Positions 5,639 through 10,048 of a stretch of DNA of 10,048 nt are shown piece by piece. Within the stretch, counting starts at the first letter, position 1. Each line of letters begins with the position of its first letter. The position numbers and the translations under genes were made by a program. The notes beneath the pieces were generated by a model. That model was not told the origin of the DNA. It saw nothing but the letters and a program-made list of their open reading frames with translations, and did no database searches. The DNA is from Oscillospiraceae bacterium (GTDB lineage Bacteria > Bacillota > Clostridia > Oscillospirales > Ruminococcaceae), in assembly GCA_016302655.1 (NCBI GenBank), contig JAEDNF010000036.1, positions 1-10,048 on the forward strand. The letters are read 5' to 3'.

Positions 5639-6147
5639 TACTTTTTCTCCTTAACACTTAGCTTTGAGTAATCTCTGTGGAAAAACAGGCTCTCCGCCTT
5701 TCTTTTAAGCTTGAATGTCCACGCATCTTCCATATGAAACGGCTCAACAAGCACCGAAACAGCGCCTTTGAGATTGCCTGCGATTATATCGGTGAATATC
5801 TGGTCGCCTACCACCGCAACATTCTGCTTCGGTACACCCATTGCTTTTATTGCTTTTGAAATACCGAATGTAAGCGGCTTACAGCCGTTTGCCGTAAAGG
5901 GAAGACCGAGCTTTTGGGCGAGGGGTGCTACTCGCTTTTTTGTATTATTCGACACGATACGCATCGGTATGCCTATGCTCTTCATATACAGGAGCCACTC
6001 GGGAACACCGCTTTCTGCGGCGGGATTTCCGTGCATTGAAAGAGTATTGTCGAGATCCAGCACCAGCGCCTTTATATCGTGCTCTTTAATAAAATCCTCG
6101 TCTATATCGAGGACAGAATTTATCCATAACTGCGGTTTAAAAACCAT
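5638..6147 (-). CDS. yqeG: YqeG-family HAD phosphatase
   Basis: A 169-aa phosphatase of the HAD superfamily, subfamily IIIA, YqeG type, normal in length. Motif I is D31-L-D33-N-T, motif II is S66 (VSNN), motif III is K90 (GCKP), and motif IV is GDQIFTD with D115 and D120. The characteristic YqeG tail (VEPFHMEDAWTFKLKRKAE) is present. The family is broadly conserved in Firmicutes beside ribosome-assembly genes, but its physiological substrate is not settled. The ATG has AAGGAT upstream. The gene starts only about 23 bases after the rpsU terminator, so it either depends on read-through or has a promoter I cannot recognise. Confidence 0.93.
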   Translation of the reverse strand: MVFKPQLWINSVLDIDEDFIKEHDIKALVLDLDNTLSMHGNPAAESGVPEWLLYMKSIGIPMRIVSNNTKKRVAPLAQKLGLPFTANGCKPLTFGISKAIKAMGVPKQNVAVVGDQIFTDIIAGNLKGAVSVLVEPFHMEDAWTFKLKRKAESLFFHRDYSKLSVKEKK

Positions 6148-6170
6148 ACCGTATCCTTTATAACAAAATT

Positions 6171-6214
6171 AAAAGGCGGAACAGCGACTGCTCATAGTCC
6201 GCTATCCGCCTTTT
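6171..6214 (-). terminator. Rho-independent terminator after rpsU
   Basis: The outer arms aaaaggcgga (6171-6180) and tccgcctttt (6205-6214) are perfectly complementary. Inside, agcg-act and agt-c-cgct continue the stem with a one-base bulge around a 6-base loop. On the minus strand the stem is followed by TTTTAATTTTG. It lies 18 bases after the rpsU stop codon. Because yqeG begins just beyond it, it may set how much transcription passes from rpsU into the yqeG operon. Confidence 0.85.
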
Positions 6215-6232
6215 ATGATCGTAAGTAATCAA

Positions 6233-6409
6233 TTACTTAAACTTGCGTTTACGAGCAGCCTCGGATTTCTTCTTACGCTTTACCGAAGGTTTTTCGTAGT
6301 GTTCTCTTTTACGAACCTCTGCGAGGACGCCGTCTCTGGCACATGATCTCTTGAAACGCTTGAGAGCTGTATCTAAAGATTCATTCTTGCCTAAACGTAC
6401 TTCTGCCAT
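6233..6409 (-). CDS. rpsU: 30S ribosomal protein S21
   Basis: A 58-aa gene encoding the small basic protein S21 of the 30S subunit, which sits near the platform and helps mRNA base-pair with the 16S 3' end. The protein begins [20 protein letters not shown], continues with [20 protein letters not shown], and ends in a Lys/Arg-rich tail ([16 protein letters not shown]), exactly the S21 layout and length. The ATG is preceded by a strong GGGAGGG. It has its own consensus promoter and terminator. In many Firmicutes a yqeY (GatB/YqeY) gene follows rpsU; here it does not. Confidence 0.97.
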   Translation of the reverse strand: MAEVRLGKNESLDTALKRFKRSCARDGVLAEVRKREHYEKPSVKRKKKSEAARKRKFK

Positions 6410-6478
6410 CTATATCCCTCCCTTTGCCAAAAGGCACAGGTTATTACTCATACAAATTTTACAAAGATGTATGCTAGT

Positions 6479-6507
6479 ATTATACTACATTCCAAGAATG
6501 TTGTCAA
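6479..6507 (-). promoter_or_regulatory. rpsU promoter, consensus sigma-A type
   Basis: On the minus strand, TTGACA (6502-6507), 17 bases and TATAAT (6479-6484) match the consensus exactly, about 70 bases upstream of the rpsU ATG. The 5' leader includes a small TGCC-TTTT-GGCA hairpin (6425-6436) just before the ribosome binding site. Confidence 0.9.
6487..6501. promoter_or_regulatory. Perfect dyad in the rpsU promoter spacer
   Basis: acattc (6487-6492), caa, and gaatgt (6496-6501) form a perfect 6-3-6 inverted repeat lying entirely between the -35 and -10 boxes. A dimeric regulator bound here would occlude RNA polymerase or distort the spacer, so this is a good operator candidate. It does not match any operator consensus I recognise (LexA, CIRCE, PerR, GlnR). 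The symmetry is observed; the function is inferred. Confidence 0.5.
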
Positions 6508-6554
6508 TATGATTTTTTGAAAAATCTGAAAAAATAATTACAAATATTTATAAA

Positions 6555-6908
6555 TCAGTCAAGAAACTGTGCAACATCTATCTCTTCTGCGTCCTGCCAG
6601 AGTCTTTCAAGGTCGTAAAAATCTCTTGTATCCTTATAGAATACATGGAAAACAACATCGATATAATCAAGAACTATCCAGTTTCCGCTGGACTTGCCCT
6701 CGATAGATTTAGGCTGGAGTCCTTTTTCACCGAGTCTGAAATCAACTTCATCCGCAAGCGCCTTTACCTGAGTAGAGCTTGAACCGCCTGCAATTACGAA
6801 GTAATTAGCCAGTATCGTAAGGTCTCTTACCTTCAGTATCTTTATATCATCGGCCTTTTTTGAATCAAGAGCCTTTATTCCTTCTTTCAGTATCTCAATA
6901 TCAGTCAT
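6555..6908 (-). CDS. rsfS: Ribosome silencing factor RsfS
   Basis: A 117-aa protein of the Iojap/RsfS family, which binds ribosomal protein L14 and blocks 30S-50S joining, saving energy in poor conditions. Family features are the start MTDIEILKEGIKALDSKKAD, the strand YFVIAGGSSSTQVKALAD (36-53), and the signature GNWIVLDYIDVVFHVF (75-90) followed by RDFYDLERLW (95-104). I start at the ATG at 6906-6908, which matches family N-termini. The upstream in-frame ATG (6933-6935) would add 9 residues with no ribosome binding site. AAAGGA lies about 12 bases before the chosen start. It overlaps the yqeK end by 8 nt and is the last gene of its cluster. Confidence 0.95.
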   Translation of the reverse strand: MTDIEILKEGIKALDSKKADDIKILKVRDLTILANYFVIAGGSSSTQVKALADEVDFRLGEKGLQPKSIEGKSSGNWIVLDYIDVVFHVFYKDTRDFYDLERLWQDAEEIDVAQFLD

Positions 6909-7548
6909 TCTTTGAATTTTTCCTTTCTCTTTCATCTTTTTTTATTCTGTAAATCTTAGCGTAGAAATTATAGCCGGCAATGGTACACGGAGGAATAAAA
7001 CCGCCCTTCTCCAGAGTTTCGCCTATAGAATATTTTAACGCAAAGAACATAGCATTGTCAAGATTTTCAAAGCTCATTTCACGGTATTTTTCGACATCCT
7101 TATAGCTTCTGTCGGCGCTTGTAAGGTCGCCTAAATACACTATCTTTTCGATGTCGCTCATATCTGCCCTGCCTGCCGTATGATAGCGCACGGCATTCAG
7201 TATTTCGGCGTCGTTTATGCCGAGATTCTTTGAAATATGATATGCCGCCGCAGGTCCGTGCCACAATGCAGGCGTGTACAGCTCCTCATCGCTCACATCC
7301 ATTTTACTGAGTATAGCCTGCGACTTCATAGCGTTAGGCATCTCCTCTTTTTTGATATCGTGCAGAAGTCCTGCAAGATATGCCTTTTCAGTGTCAGCGC
7401 CGTGTTTTTTTGCAAGCGACAGGCACATTGATGCAACATTGATGCTGTGAATGAATCGCTTTTTTGACAGCGTTGATTTAAGAAGCTTTATATATTCATC
7501 ATACTTCTTTGAAAAAAGCTGTTCTTCCTTTTCGTATCTGTCACACAT
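6901..7548 (-). CDS. yqeK: YqeK-type HD hydrolase (Ap4A hydrolase)
   Basis: A 215-aa HD-domain metal-dependent phosphohydrolase. The YqeK family is known to split Ap4A symmetrically to ADP. The metal-binding residues are visible as H34 (RFIHSINVA), H63-D64 (LLHDIKKE), H97 (LWHGPAAA), H123 (RYHTAG) and D141 (VYLGDLTSADR). The N-terminal 20 or so residues are charged and variable. A basic tail (RIKKDERERKNSK) runs to the stop. It sits between nadD and rsfS, the standard Firmicutes order, and overlaps each neighbour by 8 nt. AAAGGAA lies about 10 bases before the ATG. Confidence 0.94.
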   Translation of the reverse strand: MCDRYEKEEQLFSKKYDEYIKLLKSTLSKKRFIHSINVASMCLSLAKKHGADTEKAYLAGLLHDIKKEEMPNAMKSQAILSKMDVSDEELYTPALWHGPAAAYHISKNLGINDAEILNAVRYHTAGRADMSDIEKIVYLGDLTSADRSYKDVEKYREMSFENLDNAMFFALKYSIGETLEKGGFIPPCTIAGYNFYAKIYRIKKDERERKNSKND

Positions 7549-8140
7549 AAAGTCCGTGTTCCTTTATATAGTCCTCTACACCGCTTGGCACAAGTCCGCT
7601 TATGCTCTCGCCTTTTTTCAGTTTTTCACGAATCTCGGTGGAGCTTACCTCCGTTACATTCAGGTTAAGCACCTTTATTCTGCCCATCTCGGCGGCATAC
7701 TCGCACATATCGCTGTACTCGCTCGTTTGCCTTGCCGCCGCTACGACCTTACATTCTCCGAGGAGCGCTTCATATCTGTACCACTTATCAAAATAGAACA
7801 GCATATCTCCGCCGATTATGAGATAGAATACGGCGTCCGAGGGGTACTGCCTTTTCAGCTCTCTGATAGTATTTATCGTGTAGCTTGTACCGCCCATACG
7901 CTTTTCAATATCGCATATCTCGAATTTGCCGCTTTCTGTCATATCGGCAAAAGCAAGCTCGCACATATTTGCCCTGTCTTCGTATGAAATAAGACCGGCA
8001 CTGCTCTTGTGAGGAGAAATGCAGGTAGGTATTATAAGCATTTTCTGCAGTTTTAAATCGGTGAATGCCTCTTTTACCATATTGACATGGCCGTTATGGA
8101 TCGGGTTGAAGGCTCCGCCGAATACGCCTATCTTAATCAT
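7541..8140 (-). CDS. nadD: Nicotinate-mononucleotide adenylyltransferase
   Basis: A 199-aa enzyme that joins nicotinate mononucleotide and ATP to give deamido-NAD, a step in cytosolic NAD synthesis. It has the nucleotidyltransferase signature GGAFNPIHNGH (8-18, with H15 and H18), ISPHKS (41-46), a central GGDML (110-114) and the C-terminal SSTEIR (166-171). The length is usual for NadD. The ATG overlaps the yhbY stop by 8 nt, which together with the following overlaps suggests coupled translation. Confidence 0.96.
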   Translation of the reverse strand: MIKIGVFGGAFNPIHNGHVNMVKEAFTDLKLQKMLIIPTCISPHKSSAGLISYEDRANMCELAFADMTESGKFEICDIEKRMGGTSYTINTIRELKRQYPSDAVFYLIIGGDMLFYFDKWYRYEALLGECKVVAAARQTSEYSDMCEYAAEMGRIKVLNLNVTEVSSTEIREKLKKGESISGLVPSGVEDYIKEHGLYV

Positions 8141-8435
8141 CTAAGCTTATCTTCCTTTTCTTAGGATCTTTATTCTGTCTGTAAAGGACTATCTTTGTGC
8201 CTATTACCTGCACAACGATACTGCCCGTCCTTTCGCCTATTTCTCCGGCAAGCTCCTTTGAACTGTATCCGCAGTTTTCAAGCACTCTTATCTTTATCAG
8301 CTCTCTCGCCTCAAGCGCATCGGAAAGCTGTTTTATCAGCTCGTCGGATACGGCGTTCTTGCCTATCTGAAAAATAGTATCATAAGTGCTGGCTATACCT
8401 TTCAGTCTTGCTCTTTGTTTACTTGTCAGCTCCAT
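8133..8435 (-). CDS. yhbY: YhbY RNA-binding protein (CRM domain)
   Basis: A 100-aa protein made of a single CRS1-YhbY (CRM) domain, associated with pre-50S ribosomal particles. The family pattern is complete: LTSKQRARLKGIA at the start, FQIGKNAVSDELIKQLSDAL, ELIKIRVLEN in the middle, then TGSIVVQVIGTKIVLYR (70-86). The basic tail (NKDPKKRK) fits rRNA binding. GGAG lies 7 bases before the ATG. It starts 18 bases after the DUF1294 gene and overlaps nadD. Confidence 0.95.
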   Translation of the reverse strand: MELTSKQRARLKGIASTYDTIFQIGKNAVSDELIKQLSDALEARELIKIRVLENCGYSSKELAGEIGERTGSIVVQVIGTKIVLYRQNKDPKKRKISLDD

Positions 8436-8453
8436 TTATTGTCTCCGTTTCAT

Positions 8454-8750
8454 TTACTTTTGTAAAAGGAAATACCATACGGCAAATACCGCCGCAAGCT
8501 GTAATACTATTATCACCGGTATTCCTATCATAAATCTCTTATGCTTTGTCTTGTGATGAAAAAGGCGCATCGATATGTACATTGCGACCGAGCCGCCGAT
8601 AAGCGAAACTGTAAAAAGCGATTTTTCGCTTATGCGCCACTTTCCTTGCTGTGCCTTGATTTTATCAACAGCAGGCAGAATAAACCCGACTATGCTTATC
8701 ACGCCGAGATATATCCAAAGGATAACAGGAAGGATATTCTCTGCCGTCAT
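8454..8750 (-). CDS. DUF1294 small membrane protein
   Basis: A 98-aa protein with three predicted membrane segments (about 6-27, 44-61 and 74-96). It matches the DUF1294 pattern: DKIKAQQGKWRISEKSL (29-45), then SLIGGSVAMYISM, then RLFHHKTKHKRF (62-73). The family has no established function. The ATG overlaps the rdgB stop in the form ATGA. Its conserved basic loop between the last two segments probably faces the cytoplasm, by the positive-inside rule. Confidence 0.88.
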   Translation of the reverse strand: MTAENILPVILWIYLGVISIVGFILPAVDKIKAQQGKWRISEKSLFTVSLIGGSVAMYISMRLFHHKTKHKRFMIGIPVIIVLQLAAVFAVWYFLLQK

Positions 8751-9334
8751 TGTTCTTTACCAAGCTCTTCCACGAGCTTTTCAAGAGCACGGGCACGATG
8801 GCTTATCTTATTCTTTTCTTCATCGTCAAGGCAAGCCATGCTTGTATCGTCATCGATCATAAAAATAGGATCGTAGCCGAAGCCGTTCTCGCCAATAGGC
8901 TCTTCTCCGATAAAGCCCTCGCACTCTCCGCTTACGCACAGCTCGTACTCATCGTCACGGATAAAGTATAGTGCACAGACAAACTTTGCATTTCTCAGCG
9001 GCTTATCAACGCCTTTCAGCTCATCGAGAACCTTATTTATCCTGTCTTCGTTTGTAGCGTTTTCACCTGCGTATCTTGCCGAATATATACCCGGCGCACC
9101 GCCTAAAAACTCTATTGACAGACCGCTGTCATCCGCAAGTACGGGCGTATGTGCAATATCATATATCGCTTTTGCTTTTATATGAGCGTTCTCGCTGAAG
9201 GTGTCGCCGTCTTCGGCAATGTCAATATTAATACCTGCTTCTTTCATTGATATCGGCTCATATCCCAGCGGAGAAAGCATCGCTTTGAATTCTTTTATCT
9301 TGCCTGCATTATTAGAGGCTATTATGAGTTTCAT
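8747..9334 (-). CDS. rdgB: XTP/dITP diphosphatase (RdgB/HAM1)
   Basis: A 195-aa house-cleaning pyrophosphatase that hydrolyses non-canonical purine triphosphates (XTP, dITP, ITP) to monophosphates, keeping them out of DNA and RNA. Motifs in order are SNNAGKIKEF (7-16), EDGDTFSENAHIKA (41-54), LADDSGL with D68 and D69, GGAPGIYSARYAG (78-90), GENGFGYDPIF and KNKISHRARAL. All are typical, as is the length. AAAGGAT is well spaced before the ATG. It starts 17 bases after ftsY and overlaps the DUF1294 gene by 4. Confidence 0.97.
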   Translation of the reverse strand: MKLIIASNNAGKIKEFKAMLSPLGYEPISMKEAGINIDIAEDGDTFSENAHIKAKAIYDIAHTPVLADDSGLSIEFLGGAPGIYSARYAGENATNEDRINKVLDELKGVDKPLRNAKFVCALYFIRDDEYELCVSGECEGFIGEEPIGENGFGYDPIFMIDDDTSMACLDDEEKNKISHRARALEKLVEELGKEQ

Positions 9335-9351
9335 AAATATCCTTTCGATGA

Positions 9352-10048
9352 TTATTCAAACAGAGCTTCTACATAGTCCGAGGGAACAAACGGCTGAAGG
9401 TCGTCTATCTTCTCTCCTACGCCTACCAGCTTTACCGGTATGCCAAGCTCCTCTTTTATAGGTATAATTATACCACCTTTTGCCGTTCCGTCAAGCTTTG
9501 TAAGAACTATTCCCGTGATATCGGCAGTTTCTTTGAAGAGCCGTGCCTGATTTACCGCATTCTGTCCTGTTGTAGCGTCAAGCACGAGCAGAGTTTCAAC
9601 ACGGCTGTCGGGAGCATTGGTATTTACTATTCTTGCAATCTTTTTAAGCTCATCCATAAGATTTTTCTTGTTGTGAAGTCTTCCGGCAGTATCACAGATA
9701 ATTACATCTGCGTTTCTTGCCATACCTGCTTTTATAGCGTCAAAGACAACAGCGGCAGGATCGCTTCCCTCTTCGTGCTTTATTATATCAACGCCTGCTC
9801 TGTCTGTCCATACCTGGAGCTGTTCGATAGCCGCCGCACGGAAGGTATCCGCCGCCGCAACAACCACCTTTTTGCCGCTGTTTTTAAGGTTATATGCAAG
9901 CTTGCCTATAGTCGTTGTCTTTCCTGCGCCGTTTACGCCTATAACAAGGATAACGGTGGGCTTTGTGTCCAGATTCAGCGAGTTGTCGCCCCTGAGTATC
10001 TCTGCAATTATTTTCTTGAGCAGTCCCTTAACCTCTGCAGGGTCGGTA
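9352..10048 (-). CDS. ftsY: Signal recognition particle receptor FtsY (partial)
   Basis: The frame runs off the right edge; 231 residues of the C-terminal part are visible, starting at [10 protein letters not shown]. FtsY is the membrane-associated GTPase that receives signal recognition particle-ribosome complexes for insertion of membrane proteins. The visible part is most of the NG domain: P-loop [15 protein letters not shown] (about 9919-9960), [16 protein letters not shown] (G3), [10 protein letters not shown] (G4) and [12 protein letters not shown] near the end. The GVNG form of the P-loop and the C-terminus ending SDYVEALFE favour FtsY over Ffh, which would carry an M domain. A GTG at 9865-9867 is an internal valine codon, not the start. 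The N-terminal acidic and helical part lies beyond the window. Confidence 0.95.
   Translation of the reverse strand, partial: TDPAEVKGLLKKIIAEILRGDNSLNLDTKPTVILVIGVNGAGKTTTIGKLAYNLKNSGKKVVVAAADTFRAAAIEQLQVWTDRAGVDIIKHEEGSDPAAVVFDAIKAGMARNADVIICDTAGRLHNKKNLMDELKKIARIVNTNAPDSRVETLLVLDATTGQNAVNQARLFKETADITGIVLTKLDGTAKGGIIIPIKEELGIPVKLVGVGEKIDDLQPFVPSDYVEALFE

Noticed and set aside
6511..6528. A/T-only inverted repeat after rsfS as a terminator
   Set aside because: The stem has almost no G-C pairs and the loop geometry is poor; a terminator is expected near here but this is not convincing.
6909..6935. Upstream ATG for rsfS
   Set aside because: No ribosome binding site before it, it would lengthen the yqeK overlap to 35 nt, and family proteins begin near the later ATG.
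2073..8971. Other plus-strand open frames opposite plsY, aminopeptidase, aroQ, the EndoIV-like gene, yqeG, nadD and rdgB
   Set aside because: All lie opposite strong minus-strand genes with clear motifs; none shows a recognisable domain.
9865..9867. GTG as the start of the gene at the right end
   Set aside because: The frame is open upstream through a textbook P-loop to the window edge, so this is an internal valine of FtsY.

Overview
This looks like a chromosomal segment of a low-to-mid GC Bacillota, most likely class Clostridia (Ruminococcus/Oscillospiraceae-like). The grounds are the gene content, strong GGAGG-type ribosome binding sites, textbook TTGACA/TATAAT promoters and housekeeping neighbourhoods typical of Firmicutes. 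The placement is inference from content, not from a search. Every gene I can support is on the minus strand, so transcription runs from high to low coordinates.

Right part (10048 down to 6555): a compact cluster reads ftsY (partial, cut by the window edge), rdgB (XTP/dITP pyrophosphatase), a DUF1294 membrane protein, yhbY, nadD, yqeK and rsfS. Most of these genes overlap. Three successive junctions (yhbY/nadD, nadD/yqeK, yqeK/rsfS) each overlap by exactly 8 nt, which suggests translational coupling. The cluster joins protein targeting (FtsY), nucleotide-pool cleaning (RdgB), ribosome assembly and silencing (YhbY, RsfS), NAD synthesis (NadD) and Ap4A breakdown (YqeK).

Middle (6554 down to 2197): rpsU (ribosomal protein S21, 58 aa) has its own consensus promoter, with a perfect dyad in the -35/-10 spacer, and its own terminator. 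After it come yqeG (HAD phosphatase), an endonuclease IV-like TIM-barrel protein, aroQ (type II dehydroquinase), a Xaa-Pro aminopeptidase, a divergent PlsY acyltransferase and an ArsC/Spx-like thioredoxin-fold protein.

Left (2196 down to 1): a five-gene tRNA operon, transcribed Val-Asp-Phe-Gly-Cys, has a consensus promoter and a Rho-independent terminator. Every tRNA has an encoded CCA, and two spacers hold perfect hairpins. Beyond it is a tyrosine recombinase (integrase) with its own consensus promoter. A perfect palindrome lies over that promoter's -10, and tandem direct repeats lie just upstream of it. An integrase beside the 3' end of a tRNA operon suggests the edge of an integrated element reaching off the left side, but no attachment-site duplication can be seen inside the window. 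The last 165 bases hold a short open frame without a good start and a near-perfect inverted repeat.

I do not see a clearly new multi-gene system. The most interesting items are the regulatory dyads on the promoters, the integrase/tRNA junction, and two enzymes with altered family motifs (the EndoIV-like protein and PlsY).
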